A stretch of DNA of 64,000 bases from Pseudomonas congelans (lineage in GTDB: Bacteria > Pseudomonadota > Gammaproteobacteria > Pseudomonadales > Pseudomonadaceae): positions 62,001 to 126,000 of the forward strand of contig NZ_FNJH01000009.1 of assembly GCF_900103225.1 (NCBI RefSeq), written 5' to 3'. Below are positions 26,529 through 38,101 of the stretch, piece by piece. The position numbers and the translations under genes were made by a program. The notes beneath the pieces were generated by a model. The model was not told where the DNA came from. It worked only from the letters and a program-made list of their open reading frames with translations, and made no database searches. The first letter of the stretch is position 1. Each line of letters opens with the position of its first letter.

Positions 26529-28385
26529 TCAGTCATTGACTCTGACCGGCGCACCGGTGATTTGAGTCGTACCCTTGCTCACTGTAGTAATGGCGTTGCC
26601 CTTGATCTCAATGCCATCCGGCGTGAGGGTGATGCTGCTTTCCCCCACTTGGAGAATGATGTGTTGCTTGGCGTTGACCTGGATGAACTGGTTATCCACC
26701 TGAATCGTCAGTGAACCTTCCTGAACGTTCATCACGGTGTCTTTCTTGATGATCTCGGTTTGCCTGCCATCGACAGTCATCGTGCGGTTGTTGCCGACCT
26801 TATGGGTTTCGTCGAGCTCGATCTCGGTGTCCATGTTGCGCTCGGCATGCATGATGAGCTGCTCGGCGCCGGCCTTGTCTTCGAACCGGAAGAAATTCGC
26901 CGTACCGCCGTCGCCCTTCATCGACCGGGTCAAGAAACCACTCTGAGTCTTGTTCGCCGGAAGCGACCATGGCGGGGTATTCTGGCTGTTGTAGAGGCTG
27001 CCCATGATCAGCGGACGGTCAGGGTTGCCGTCGAGGAATACCACGACGACTTCGTCGCCGACACGGGGTATCTGAATGCTGCCGAAGCCTCCACTTGCAC
27101 CGGACTGGGCGACGCGTACCCAGCAAGAGCTTTTGTCGTCGAACTGGCCGTTGCGATCCCAGTGGAACTGCACTTTCACGCGGCCCATTTCATCGGTGTA
27201 AATCTCCTCACCGGGGGGGCCAACGATAATGGCGGTTTGTGGGCCGTTAATTGAGGGTTTGCGAGTTGCTAACTGAGGCCGATAAGCAATTTTTTTGCGA
27301 ACACATACAAATTTGTTGAGGTAACCGGCCTGATCACCAGTCAAGTAGTTATTACTACCTACATGGTCAACCGATATAATTAAGAACTGCCGATTTTCAG
27401 CGGTTCCAGTATCGTGCTCATAGTGCTGGGTCAGCTCGAACGTATAGCCCGGCTTCATGACACGACAGTTGCTATCGCCATAAAATGTTTTACCCAATAA
27501 CTCCAAGGCCTCAATCCGGTTACGGACCATCGCCTCACCATCCTCATAGTTTCCATGAGTATACTGCCCAGGGAAATCGTATATCTCGAAGCTATCAATG
27601 TCTCCCTGCTGATTCATACTCTGCATGGTGACTGGCAGCGCATTATTTGGCTGGCGGTAATCAAAGGTACGTACGGAAACTTTGCCAGACTGCAGTTGGC
27701 GGGTCGCATTCCACTGGGTAATCGAGTCAGCCGTCTCGGTCACTGAGGCTGTGTGAAAACGAATCTGAGGCTGCTCCGCCAAAGGCACTAATGTGCTGGA
27801 GTCATCAACCACAACCATCACGTGCGAGTCGGCAGTGTGCTCGAAATAGTAAAAAAGACCCTCATTTTCAAGCAGTCGCTGTACAAAGTTAAAGTCACTT
27901 TCGCGGTACTGAGTGACATAACTATGATTTTTTAAGGACTTGCTGAGGCGAAATTCGTATTTTGGAAATGCTCCGTAGCTGCCAAATACCTCAGTTAACA
28001 CATCTTGAACTGTTTTATCTTGAAATATTCGCGTGTCAAACCTACAGGTAAGCATCCATAACCACGGCCCAAGCACCGCACTGTAGCGAGAAAGCCCCCC
28101 ATCGCTACCTTGAGTACTGAAGCGGTTCACGTAGCCGTTGATGTAGCGTTTAGAACCATCGGCAAGTTCGATTTCCACAGTCGCGGGGCGGCCAATGAGT
28201 GATTTTAGCTTCACATCGGAACGCTGGCTTAGTAGCGCCAAATCTAGCTCGAAAAGCCGGGAGAGGCTTTCTGAACCAGAAAAATGCTCCAGCAGCATTT
28301 CCTCCTCACCGCCGGACCCAAATGTATTTAGCTTGAAAAGCCTTTTATTCTGCGGGCTCAGCATGGAAAGAAGATCCGTCAACAT
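26529..28385 (-). CDS. vgrG: Type VI secretion tip protein VgrG
   Basis: 618 residues with the complete VgrG plan: a gp27-like hub (about 15-370, with FNFVQRLLENEGLFYYFEH), the gp5-type OB domain (about 390-480, with RVKVQFHWDRNGQ and WVRVAQSGASGGFG), and the C-terminal beta-helix needle of repeating valine/glutamate strands ending ITGAPVRVND. There is no extra C-terminal effector domain, so cargo must bind non-covalently. It lies 34 bases downstream of the immunity candidate and is transcribed with the effector pair. No T6SS sheath genes are in the window, so this is an orphan vgrG cluster. Confidence 0.94.
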   Translation of the reverse strand: MLTDLLSMLSPQNKRLFKLNTFGSGGEEEMLLEHFSGSESLSRLFELDLALLSQRSDVKLKSLIGRPATVEIELADGSKRYINGYVNRFSTQGSDGGLSRYSAVLGPWLWMLTCRFDTRIFQDKTVQDVLTEVFGSYGAFPKYEFRLSKSLKNHSYVTQYRESDFNFVQRLLENEGLFYYFEHTADSHVMVVVDDSSTLVPLAEQPQIRFHTASVTETADSITQWNATRQLQSGKVSVRTFDYRQPNNALPVTMQSMNQQGDIDSFEIYDFPGQYTHGNYEDGEAMVRNRIEALELLGKTFYGDSNCRVMKPGYTFELTQHYEHDTGTAENRQFLIISVDHVGSNNYLTGDQAGYLNKFVCVRKKIAYRPQLATRKPSINGPQTAIIVGPPGEEIYTDEMGRVKVQFHWDRNGQFDDKSSCWVRVAQSGASGGFGSIQIPRVGDEVVVVFLDGNPDRPLIMGSLYNSQNTPPWSLPANKTQSGFLTRSMKGDGGTANFFRFEDKAGAEQLIMHAERNMDTEIELDETHKVGNNRTMTVDGRQTEIIKKDTVMNVQEGSLTIQVDNQFIQVNAKQHIILQVGESSITLTPDGIEIKGNAITTVSKGTTQITGAPVRVND

Positions 28386-28419
28386 TGTGCGCTCCTTGAA
28401 AACTGGCTACTGGCAAAAC

Positions 28420-29124
28420 TCATCGGTCTACCTTGGTAGCGAAAATGCGGCCAATCCAAGACGCCGCGCGCCTTGAACGAAGCTCTTCCACATTCATGAA
28501 TGTGTATTCCTGATGTTCTCGCGCCTCTTGATCCTTCAAAGTACGTAGAGATGAGATACTGGTGCGATGGTAAAACAGCATAAATAGGGCAATAACTATA
28601 AATAAAAAGACGAGCAGCATCGCTGGCGATCTATAAGCGTGGAAAACTGGATAAATCAGTATTCCCAGGCCGCCCCCAACAGCGCCGAGTGCCCAACGAT
28701 TCTCATGCTTTGGCTCAACGACCTCCACGCGCTGCGAGCGTACGACCAGAGACTTTCTAGGACTCCGCCATACACATAATAGCGAATAGATAATCGTGCA
28801 GAGAACTAGCGGCATACAACTGATCAGTAAAGACATGCCAAGCCCCACCTTAAACTGCTTATAAGTCGCGACTAACGCCATTAAAAAAGCGAATCCAGGG
28901 GCAACACCCAAATTCGTAAACAGCCTAAGACTGGCATACTTACTAAACCTTTCAGTCCGGTACGCGCAGTCAACGCACCAGTAAGTTACCCACATCACAA
29001 ATACAGCGGAGGGAATAGTTAACACACTCGGTACAACAGCCGCCGAAAACACGGCCAGCAGGGTGAACAAAAACCAAGCTCCCCATATGGTGGCTAAGTA
29101 TCGATGCGGTTCAATATGGAACAT
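28420..29124 (-). CDS. Multi-pass membrane protein, candidate immunity protein
   Basis: 234 residues with about six predicted membrane segments (near 12-30, 32-50, 70-88, 92-115, 145-163, 166-185) and a charged C-terminal tail. I do not recognise the family. It starts two bases after the effector-candidate stop, so translation is coupled. Immunity to membrane-pore effectors and colicins is usually given by small integral membrane proteins, which fits. Base composition is A+T-richer than the core genes, as expected for a transferred module. Confidence 0.6.
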   Translation of the reverse strand: MFHIEPHRYLATIWGAWFLFTLLAVFSAAVVPSVLTIPSAVFVMWVTYWCVDCAYRTERFSKYASLRLFTNLGVAPGFAFLMALVATYKQFKVGLGMSLLISCMPLVLCTIIYSLLCVWRSPRKSLVVRSQRVEVVEPKHENRWALGAVGGGLGILIYPVFHAYRSPAMLLVFLFIVIALFMLFYHRTSISSLRTLKDQEAREHQEYTFMNVEELRSRRAASWIGRIFATKVDR

Positions 29125-29126
29125 TA

Positions 29127-30146
29127 TTAGTCTTTTCCCGTCAGCAAATTACCGAAAGAGGTACCCCACCCGCTTACATCGTCGCTCATAATAATCTGTA
29201 TTGCGAGGCCCACACCTAATCCAATCGCAATTACTACTACCGCAGGCGCACTCACGGTCGCACCAATCGCTACTCCACTTGCAAAAACTAAAGCATTCGT
29301 GGGCTGGCTATAGGCAGTTTTCTCTAAAAAATCCCTACCACTAGTGGCGCTGTTTATATCCATAACCAATTGTGGACCGAACGCGAGAATCGGACCGGCG
29401 GCTTTCCCGACAAGCATCTTCCCAACCCCCCGCTGACCATACAAGTCGCCGTCGACATGCGCAGTCGATTTTAACGTTTTAGCTGCATTGTATGCTGGGA
29501 TATGAACCGTATTGCCTACGACCTTACCGCCCACTCGATAGATACTGGCTTTGGCCGTTGCTGGTATTTCAAAGTATAAGTTACCGCCTACGCGAATGAG
29601 CTTGATCCTGCCACGAAAAGCCCGATGAGCAGAGACACTTCCTGGTTTTCCACGGGAGGCCGCCCATTTTTTAAGCTGCGTCTTTGTCGACTTACTAAGA
29701 TCGAGTAGGTTTTCAACCTTGGTTGCTTTCGAACCTGCATGGAGAATACCGCCCACACTCGCGAGCGTGCCTGGCAGGTTAGCCGTAGAAAATAGCAAAG
29801 TGCCCACGACCGGAATTTTTTCCGCCTTCTCCTTAAGCTCCAAAAACTGTTTTGCTGCTACGTTAGGGGCTTTTTTTAGCTTACCAAACAAGAAAATCAG
29901 CGTCGTGTAGTAGTCTTCGGTTTCTTCAGGAGAGAGCTCAGCTTCTGGAGAGCTAAGCTCGTTGATGAGAAATTCCGCAGCACTTAGATCGTCAGTGGCA
30001 TAAGTGCCTGCGATGTCCAAGGATGAGGGGAAAGCCCTAGCGGCAACAACACTTGGCCATGGCAATGACCCTTCGCCCAATAATCCTTGCTGGGAACCTG
30101 TTCCCATGGGATCTGCAGCTGTACATGGATAGAGTCCATCTCTCAC
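29127..30146 (-). CDS. Candidate T6SS effector with C-terminal hydrophobic hairpin
   Basis: About 339 residues, no signal peptide. The C-terminus (roughly 280-325) is a glycine/alanine-rich hydrophobic stretch (GVAIGATVSAPAVVVIAIGL) like the membrane-inserting hairpin of pore-forming toxins; the middle is basic and mixed. I start it at the GTG at 30146 because GGGAGG lies six bases upstream; a TTG at 30152 is too close. No known toxin domain is recognised. The effector role is inferred from order: this gene, then a membrane protein, then vgrG. Confidence 0.55.
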   Translation of the reverse strand: MRDGLYPCTAADPMGTGSQQGLLGEGSLPWPSVVAARAFPSSLDIAGTYATDDLSAAEFLINELSSPEAELSPEETEDYYTTLIFLFGKLKKAPNVAAKQFLELKEKAEKIPVVGTLLFSTANLPGTLASVGGILHAGSKATKVENLLDLSKSTKTQLKKWAASRGKPGSVSAHRAFRGRIKLIRVGGNLYFEIPATAKASIYRVGGKVVGNTVHIPAYNAAKTLKSTAHVDGDLYGQRGVGKMLVGKAAGPILAFGPQLVMDINSATSGRDFLEKTAYSQPTNALVFASGVAIGATVSAPAVVVIAIGLGVGLAIQIIMSDDVSGWGTSFGNLLTGKD

Positions 30147-30877
30147 AACCAACCTCCCTTTATACGCTGGCTAGATGCCAATTGACGCGCAGCGGCAACA
30201 CGCCGATATCCAAAGTCACGAAAGCATCGAGAAACCAGTATGCCTTCACGACTGGGCAGAAACGCAGATTGGAGCTGCCTAGAACTCACGCCGAGCAATA
30301 CTATGTTCCGGCGCGGCGTCAATCCTGCGTTTTGCGACCCGACGACACCGTCAAAAACCCTGAAATTTCGTAGGACAAAACTGCAGTACTCGCCTTTGCC
30401 TTAGGCCAGGCCCAGATTCAATCGGGATTGCTGCACCCATCACCAACCCGATCAGACACGCATAAAGCGTGAAAGTGCCATCAGTGTTTCCAAAAAGAGA
30501 AGCTGTTCACTGTTTCTTAGACGTTACACCATCGGCTGCACTGAGAAAACACTACTGAGCTTGCGGGTCAAGTCTGAAAGAACCCAAACGCGACCAACCC
30601 AAGGCCCAAGGACCATCTGCTTTTGCAGAATCGTCAACCTGTTAAGTACATAGCCCTTCTTACTAACCGAGCGGTTATGGGACCGCAGAAGCGCTCCCGC
30701 CTGAGGCACAGGGTCCGCGTGGACTGGATACCCGCGGAGTATCTTGATTAGCAGCAGCGTTCGGGGTCATGACGACAGCTTTGCATCTCCTTTCCGCAAG
30801 GCTAAAGGCCTCTCAACCGGGCCCCAACTACGCAGTTTTAATTCACAAAAACCAGTCCCCTCACCCCTGTGGATAAC
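30147..30877. other. Intergenic region between T6SS module and glmS
   Basis: 731 bases without a credible gene; short frames on both strands lack coding character. It should hold the promoter of the T6SS module on its left side. A perfect DnaA box (TGTGGATAA, 30868-30876) sits two bases past the glmS stop. Confidence 0.5.
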
Positions 30878-32713
30878 TCACTCCACCGTCACCGACTTCG
30901 CCAAATTCCGCGGCTGGTCAACATCCGTCCCTTTCAACACAGCCACGTAATACGAAAGCAACTGCAGCGGGATGGTGTACAGAATCGGTGCAAGAGCATC
31001 GATGATGTGTGGCATGGCGATGACGTGGGTGCCTTCGCCGTTCTTCATGCCGGCCTGCTCATCGGCGAACACGATCAACTCGCCGCCGCGTGCGCGCACT
31101 TCCTGCAGGTTGGATTTGAGTTTCTCCAGCAGTTCGTTGTTCGGGGCGACGGTGACAACTGGCATGTCGGCGTCGACCAGCGCCAGCGGGCCGTGCTTGA
31201 GTTCTCCGGCCGGGTAGGCTTCGGCGTGGATGTAGGAAATCTCTTTGAGCTTGAGCGCGCCTTCCATTGCCACCGGGAACTGTGCGCCGCGCCCGAGGAA
31301 CAGGGTGTGGTGCTTCTCGGCGAACAGTTCGGCGACTTTCTCGACCGTGCCGTCCATTGCCAGCGCTTCGCCGAGGCGGGTTGGCAGGCGACGCAGTTCT
31401 TCGACCAGTTGCGCTTCGACGCCCTGCTCAAGCGAACCCTTGACCTGCCCCAGCGATAGGGTCAGCAGCAACAAGGCAACCAGTTGTGTGGTGAAGGCTT
31501 TGGTCGATGCCACGCCGATTTCCGGACCGGCCTGGGTCAGCAGGGTCAGGTCGGACTCGCGCACCAGTGAGCTGATGCCCACGTTACAGATCGCCAGGCT
31601 GGCCAGAAAGCCCAGTTCCTTGGCGTTGCGCAGCGCTGCCAGGGTGTCGGCGGTTTCACCGGACTGCGAGATCGAGACGAACAGGGTGTCCGGCTGAACC
31701 ACCACCTTGCGATAGCGGAACTCGCTGGCCACTTCGACCTGGCAAGGGATGCCGGCCAGGCCTTCAAGCCAGTAACGCGCGACCATGCCGGCGTGGTAGC
31801 TGGTGCCACAGGCGACGATCTGAACGTTGCGTACTTTGGCGAACAGCTCGGCAGCCTGTGGACCGAATGCGTGGACCAGCACTTGCTGCTGACCCAGACG
31901 ACCTTCGAGGGTGCGCTGTACAACCTTGGGCTGCTCGTGAATTTCCTTGAGCATGAAGTGGCGGTACTCGCCCTTGTCGGCGGCTTCAGCGCCTTCGTGG
32001 TATTGCACCACTTCGCGCTCGACCGACACCCCGTCGACGTTCCAGATCTGCACGCTGTCGCGACGGATCTCGGCGATATCGCCTTCTTCCAGGTACATGA
32101 AACGGTCGGTGACCTGACGCAGTGCCAATTGGTCGGAGGCCAGGAAGTTTTCACCCAGGCCCATGCCGACAACCAGCGGGCTGCCGCTGCGGGCGGCCAG
32201 CAGGCGGTCCGGCTGCGCGGCATTGATGACCGCAAGACCATAGGCGCCGTGAAGTTCTTTCACCGCAGCCTTCAGGGCAACCGCCAGATCGGCGGTGTCC
32301 TTGAGCTTGTGGTGCAGCAGGTGGACGATAACTTCAGTGTCGGTATCGGATGCGAATACGTAACCCAGGCCTTTCAGCTGTTCACGCAGCGCTTCGTGAT
32401 TCTCGATGATGCCGTTGTGGACGACTGCCAGCGTGTTGGCCGAGAAATGCGGGTGGGCGTTACGCTCACACGGGGCACCGTGGGTCGCCCAACGCGTGTG
32501 GGCAATACCCAGACGGCCGATCAGCGGCTCGCCGGCAAGTGCCTGTTCCAGTTCACTGACCTTGCCGGAGCGACGACGGCGCTCAAGGGTGCCTTCGTTA
32601 CTGAAGACTGCTACGCCCGCGCTGTCATAACCGCGGTATTCAAGGCGCTTGAGGCCTTCGAGCAAAATGGCCGTGATATTACGTTCAGCAACGGCGCCGA
32701 CGATTCCACACAT
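30878..32713 (-). CDS. glmS: Glutamine-fructose-6-phosphate aminotransferase
   Basis: 611 residues, the usual length. Makes glucosamine-6-phosphate from fructose-6-phosphate and glutamine, the entry to peptidoglycan and LPS amino-sugar synthesis. The N-terminal glutaminase starts MCGIVGAV with the catalytic Cys2; two SIS sugar-isomerase domains follow (about 290-420 and 460-600), with CGTSYHAG and SQSGETADT. The C-terminus ends [13 protein letters not shown] as in the family. It follows glmR by nine bases and is likely co-transcribed. The glmS 3' end is the classical Tn7 insertion site; no Tn7 is present here. Confidence 0.97.
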   Translation of the reverse strand: MCGIVGAVAERNITAILLEGLKRLEYRGYDSAGVAVFSNEGTLERRRRSGKVSELEQALAGEPLIGRLGIAHTRWATHGAPCERNAHPHFSANTLAVVHNGIIENHEALREQLKGLGYVFASDTDTEVIVHLLHHKLKDTADLAVALKAAVKELHGAYGLAVINAAQPDRLLAARSGSPLVVGMGLGENFLASDQLALRQVTDRFMYLEEGDIAEIRRDSVQIWNVDGVSVEREVVQYHEGAEAADKGEYRHFMLKEIHEQPKVVQRTLEGRLGQQQVLVHAFGPQAAELFAKVRNVQIVACGTSYHAGMVARYWLEGLAGIPCQVEVASEFRYRKVVVQPDTLFVSISQSGETADTLAALRNAKELGFLASLAICNVGISSLVRESDLTLLTQAGPEIGVASTKAFTTQLVALLLLTLSLGQVKGSLEQGVEAQLVEELRRLPTRLGEALAMDGTVEKVAELFAEKHHTLFLGRGAQFPVAMEGALKLKEISYIHAEAYPAGELKHGPLALVDADMPVVTVAPNNELLEKLKSNLQEVRARGGELIVFADEQAGMKNGEGTHVIAMPHIIDALAPILYTIPLQLLSYYVAVLKGTDVDQPRNLAKSVTVE

Positions 32714-32722
32714 GGTTATCTC

Positions 32723-33490
32723 CTAGCTGACAGCAGCACAAATCAGATTGATGCCGCGGGCCTGTATCTGATCGCGTGCCTCACTGGACAGGCGATCATC
32801 AGTAATAAGGGTGTGGATACTGCTCCAGGGCAGTTCCAGATTGGGGATCTTGCGACCGACCTTGTCGGCTTCGACCATGACCACCACTTCCCGGGCGACT
32901 TCCGCCATGACCCGGCTCAAGCCCAGCAGCTCGTTGAAAGTGGTGGTGCCACGCACCAGATCGATGCCGTCGGCACCGATGAACAACTGATCAAAATCGT
33001 AGGAGCGCAGTACCTGCTCCGCGACCTGCCCCTGAAAGGACTCCGAGTGCGGGTCCCACGTTCCGCCCGTCATCAACAGGACCGGTTCGTGTTCCAGCTC
33101 GGTCAGGGCGCGCGCAACATGCAGGGAATTGGTCATGACCACCAGGCCGGGTTGCTGGCCCAGCTCAGGGATCAATGCAGCCGTGGTGCTGCCGCTGTCG
33201 ACGATGATTCTGGCGTGCTCGCGAATTCTCGAGACCGCAGCGCGAGCGATGGCCTGTTTGTAACGGGAAACCGGCTGACTACCGTCGTTTATAAGCTCGT
33301 GAGGAAGCGGCACTGCGCCCCCGTAACGACGCAACAGCAGACCATTGGTTTCAAGGGCAGCCAGGTCCTTTCGAATCGTAACTTCTGAAGTTTCAAAGCG
33401 TCTGGCCAGATCGTCCACACTAACTTCACCTTGCTCGTTGAGCAGGGCGAGAATGTTATGGCGGCGTTGTGGTGTATTGCGCTTCGACAT
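32723..33490 (-). CDS. glmR: DeoR-family transcriptional regulator (GlmR-like)
   Basis: About 255 residues. An N-terminal DeoR helix-turn-helix (SVDDLARRFETSEVTIRKDL) precedes a sugar-phosphate-sensing DeoRC domain with DSGSTTAAL and the FIGADGID motif. It lies directly upstream of glmS; the gene in this position in P. aeruginosa is named glmR and regulates glmS, so amino-sugar control is likely. I start it at the ATG at 33490 (MSKRNTPQRR) instead of 33529, since homologues begin there. Confidence 0.85.
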   Translation of the reverse strand: MSKRNTPQRRHNILALLNEQGEVSVDDLARRFETSEVTIRKDLAALETNGLLLRRYGGAVPLPHELINDGSQPVSRYKQAIARAAVSRIREHARIIVDSGSTTAALIPELGQQPGLVVMTNSLHVARALTELEHEPVLLMTGGTWDPHSESFQGQVAEQVLRSYDFDQLFIGADGIDLVRGTTTFNELLGLSRVMAEVAREVVVMVEADKVGRKIPNLELPWSSIHTLITDDRLSSEARDQIQARGINLICAAVS

Positions 33491-33821
33491 GACTGCCTTA
33501 AGTTTCGTTTCGAAAGATAACGAAGGCAATCAAAACCTATTTTGAGTTTTTGGTCAAGGGTTGGGACGGCGCGTTCTCTTGGATACTCGCTACACCGACT
33601 TTTGAACATGGGGTGGTGCACAGCTGTGTGACGCGGAGCGTCACGAACGGCATTCCCACGCTGGAGCGTGAGGAACGAGAGTGTCTGAACGACTGCTGAT
33701 CGTACCCATGCTCCGCGTGCGGATGCAGTTCTGGGCGCTCTGCGTCCTGTCTCGCTGGAGCGTTACGGACGCATACCAATGCTGAGCATTGGCACGCGAC
33801 TCATCATGAGCTGTGGATAAC
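33491..33821. other. Intergenic region between glmR and glmU
   Basis: 331 bases. The left part should hold the glmR-glmS promoter, the middle a REP-like repeat, and the right end a perfect DnaA box (33812-33820) adjacent to the glmU stop. No gene. Confidence 0.6.
33628..33770. repeat. REP-like palindromic repeat
   Basis: Shares GAGCGTCACGAA, GCATTCCCACGCTGGAGCGTG, GGAACGA (given in parts), CCATGCTCCGCGT and TTCTGGGCGCTCTGCGTCC with the tandem copies near 5.6 kb, so it is the same repeat family. Arms such as ACGCGGAGCGT can form hairpins. Confidence 0.7.
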
Positions 33822-35189
33822 TCAGTCTTTCCTGTTTTTCACCGGACGCTTCCAGCCTTCGATGTTGCGTTGGCGGGCGCGGGCCACACCGAGTTGTTCA
33901 GCAGGCACGTTCTGCGTGATGGTCGAACCGGCTGCAGTCGTCGCACCGTCCAGGATATCCACAGGCGCGACCAGAGAGTTGTTGGAGCCAATGAAGACGT
34001 CTGCACCCAGCGTGGTCTTGTGCTTGTTGGCACCATCGTAGTTACAGGTGATGGTACCGGCGCCGATATTGGTGCGTGCGCCGACCTCGGCGTCGCCCAG
34101 ATAAGTCAGGTGGCCGACCTTGGCGCCCTCGCCCAGGTTCGCATTCTTCAGCTCGACAAAGTTACCCACATGCGCCTTGGCACCCAGCACGCTGCCTGGT
34201 CGCAAACGTGCAAACGGGCCGGCATCGCTGCCCTCGCCCAGAATCGCGCCTTCGATATGGCTGTTGGCTTTGACGACGACGCCCTTGCGCAGGGTGCTGT
34301 CCTTGATGACGCAGTTCGGACCGATGACCACGTCATCCTCGATCACGACCTTGCCTTCAAGAATCACATTGATATCGATCAGCACGTCGCGCCCAACGCT
34401 CACTTCACCACGCACATCGAATCGCGCAGGGTCGCGCAGGGTCACACCAGCCGCCATCAGACGACGGGCTTCGCGCATCTGGTAGTGACGCTCCAGCTCG
34501 GAAAGCTGCTTGCGATCATTGGCGCCCTGCACTTCCATCGCGTCGTGGGGCTGCTCTGTGGCAACCACCAGGCCGTCATTGGCCGCCATGGCGATCACGT
34601 CGGTGAGGTAATACTCGCCCTGGGCATTGTTGTTGGACAGCCGCCCCAGCCAGTCAGCGAGATGAGCAGCAGGCACCGCGAGAATTCCGGTATTGCCTTC
34701 GGTGATAGCCTTCTGCGCGTCACTCGCGTCCTTATGCTCGACGATGGCACAGACACGATTCTGATCATCACGAACGATACGGCCGTAACCGGTTGGGTCA
34801 TCCAGCGTAACGGTCAGCAGGCCCAGTTGCTGCGGGTTGACCAGCTTGAGCAGGCGCGAGAGCGTTTCCACTTCGATCAACGGTACATCGCCGTAAAGAA
34901 TCAACACGGTGTCAGCCGTCAGCGCGGGCAGCGCCTGAGCAACCGCATGACCGGTACCGAGTTGCTTGTCCTGCATCACGAAATTCAAGTCATCGGCTGC
35001 CAGCTGTTCACGCACGGCATCAGCGCCGTGCCCGATCACGACATGTATTCCACTTGGGGATAACTGACGTGCGCTGTGGATAACATGACCCAGCATGGAG
35101 TTGCCGGCCACGGGGTGCAAAACCTTCGGCAGCGCGGAACGCATCCGGGTACCTTGGCCAGCAGCGAGAATTACGATATCGAGAGACAT
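33822..35189 (-). CDS. glmU: Bifunctional UDP-GlcNAc pyrophosphorylase / GlcN-1-P acetyltransferase
   Basis: 455 residues. The N-terminal uridyltransferase (about 1-225) begins with [20 protein letters not shown]; the C-terminal half is a left-handed beta helix of hexapeptide repeats carrying the acetyltransferase, with NFVELKNA and the [10 protein letters not shown] loop. It makes UDP-GlcNAc, completing the pathway started by glmS. A perfect DnaA box lies inside the gene at 35075-35083. Confidence 0.97.
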   Translation of the reverse strand: MSLDIVILAAGQGTRMRSALPKVLHPVAGNSMLGHVIHSARQLSPSGIHVVIGHGADAVREQLAADDLNFVMQDKQLGTGHAVAQALPALTADTVLILYGDVPLIEVETLSRLLKLVNPQQLGLLTVTLDDPTGYGRIVRDDQNRVCAIVEHKDASDAQKAITEGNTGILAVPAAHLADWLGRLSNNNAQGEYYLTDVIAMAANDGLVVATEQPHDAMEVQGANDRKQLSELERHYQMREARRLMAAGVTLRDPARFDVRGEVSVGRDVLIDINVILEGKVVIEDDVVIGPNCVIKDSTLRKGVVVKANSHIEGAILGEGSDAGPFARLRPGSVLGAKAHVGNFVELKNANLGEGAKVGHLTYLGDAEVGARTNIGAGTITCNYDGANKHKTTLGADVFIGSNNSLVAPVDILDGATTAAGSTITQNVPAEQLGVARARQRNIEGWKRPVKNRKD

Positions 35190-35260
35190 GATAGGACTAC
35201 CAACTGAGCGGCAACCGGACCGAAGGCGGGCTGACTTGAAAGAGGAAATCTGAAAAAAGA

Positions 35261-35287
35261 AAAAGGGTAGCCGAGGCTACCCTTTTT
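35261..35287 (-). terminator. Rho-independent terminator of the atp operon
   Basis: On the minus strand AAAAAGGGTAGCC forms a strong stem with GGCTACCCTTTTT, followed by further T. It lies 28 bases after the atpC stop and separates the ATP synthase operon from glmU. Confidence 0.88.
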
Positions 35288-35314
35288 CTCAATCGCGCAT
35301 CGAGTGCAGCAGGG

Positions 35315-35740
35315 TTAGCCGCCGAACTTCTTGCGAATTTGCTGAACGGTGCGCAGCTGAGCTGCAGCCTCGGCCAGACGAGCAGTTGCAGATCCATAAT
35401 CGAAATCTGCGCCCTTCTCGTTCAGGGCCTTCTCTGCAGCCAGTACGGCCGCCTGAGCAGAAGCTTCATCCAGGTCGGCAGCACGTTGCACAGTATCGGC
35501 AAGCACCTTGACCATGTTCGGCTGAACTTCAAGGAAACCACCGGAGATGTAGAACACCTCGGCTTCCCCACCCTGCTTGATCAAGCGGATCGGGCCCGGC
35601 TTCAGATCAGTGATCAGCGGCGCGTGGCCTGGAGCGATACCGATATCACCCAGGTTGCCGTGCGCAATCACCATCTCGACCAGACCGGAGAAGATTTCCC
35701 CTTCCGCGCTGACGATGTCGCAATGGACTGTCATAGCCAT
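35315..35740 (-). CDS. atpC: ATP synthase epsilon subunit
   Basis: 141 residues. Part of the F1 central stalk and an intrinsic inhibitor. The N-terminal beta sandwich shows [15 protein letters not shown] and [14 protein letters not shown]; a two-helix C-terminal domain ends in [12 protein letters not shown]. Last gene of the nine-gene operon atpIBEFHAGDC. Confidence 0.97.
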   Translation of the reverse strand: MAMTVHCDIVSAEGEIFSGLVEMVIAHGNLGDIGIAPGHAPLITDLKPGPIRLIKQGGEAEVFYISGGFLEVQPNMVKVLADTVQRAADLDEASAQAAVLAAEKALNEKGADFDYGSATARLAEAAAQLRTVQQIRKKFGG

Positions 35741-35783
35741 TTGCTTGCCTCAACCTAATAGCGCCCGTTGCCGGGCGCCGGGA

Positions 35784-37175
<1,392 letters not shown>

Positions 37176-37190
37176 CTAATATTTGAACCG

Positions 37191-38051
37191 TTAAACCGCG
37201 GCAGCGCCGCCGACGATTTCCGAGATCTCTTGGGTGATCGCTGCCTGACGCGCCTTGTTGTAGATCAGCTGCAAATCGCTGATCAAATCACCGGCGTTGT
37301 CTGTGGCGTTCTTCATCGCGATCATCCGCGCTGCTTGTTCAGCTGCGTTGTTCTCGACCACCGCCTGGTACACCTGCGATTCCACGTAGCGAACCATAAG
37401 GCCGTCTAGCAGCTCTTTGGCATCGGGTTCGTAGAGATAGTCCCAGTGGTGCTTGAGCCCTTGATCCGGGGTTGCCACCAGTGGAATCAATTGCTCCACT
37501 GTTGGTTGCTGGGTCATGGTGTTGATGAACTTGTTGGATACCACGGACAGGCGATCAATACGGCCATCCAGGTAGGCATCCAGCATCACCTTGACGCTGC
37601 CGATCAAGTCGTTGATCGACGGCTCTTCGCCCAGGTGGCTGATCGCAGCGACGACGTTACCGCCGAAGTTGCGGAAAAATGCCGCACCTTTGCTGCCGAC
37701 CACGCACAGATCGATCTCTACACCGTTTTCACGGTTCACCGCCATGTCCTTGACCAGAGTCTTGAACAGGTTGGTATTCAAGCCACCACACAGACCACGG
37801 TCACTGCTCACTACGACATAACCGACGCGCTTAACAGGGCGCTCGATCATGAACGGGTGGCGGTACTCCGGGTTGGCGTTTGCCAGGTGACCAATCACCT
37901 GACGAATGCGCTCCGCGTAAGGACGGCTAGCAGCCATGCGCATTTGAGCCTTGCGCATTTTGCTGACCGCCACTTTTTCCATGGCGCTGGTGATCTTTTG
38001 CGTGCTTTTGATGCTCGCAATCTTGCTGCGAATCTCTTTTGCGCCTGCCAT
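37191..38051 (-). CDS. atpG: ATP synthase gamma subunit
   Basis: 286 residues. The central rotor shaft of F1. Two long helices at the ends form the coiled coil ([20 protein letters not shown] at the N-terminus, [15 protein letters not shown] near the C-terminus), and the Rossmann-like middle contains [10 protein letters not shown]. Confidence 0.97.
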   Translation of the reverse strand: MAGAKEIRSKIASIKSTQKITSAMEKVAVSKMRKAQMRMAASRPYAERIRQVIGHLANANPEYRHPFMIERPVKRVGYVVVSSDRGLCGGLNTNLFKTLVKDMAVNRENGVEIDLCVVGSKGAAFFRNFGGNVVAAISHLGEEPSINDLIGSVKVMLDAYLDGRIDRLSVVSNKFINTMTQQPTVEQLIPLVATPDQGLKHHWDYLYEPDAKELLDGLMVRYVESQVYQAVVENNAAEQAARMIAMKNATDNAGDLISDLQLIYNKARQAAITQEISEIVGGAAAV

Positions 38052-38101
38052 GTAACACCTATCAGGTTAGCAAGCGAGAGCCTTGCGGCCCCCGCTGCGG
38101 C

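Noticed and set aside
30878-30960. Tn7 insertion at the glmS end
   Set aside because: The glmS end is intact and no transposon ends or tns genes follow; the T6SS module is 1.2 kb away or more and has no Tn7-like features.
31793-33388. 531-codon plus-strand frame opposite glmS and glmR
   Set aside because: Antisense shadow; both opposite genes are certain.
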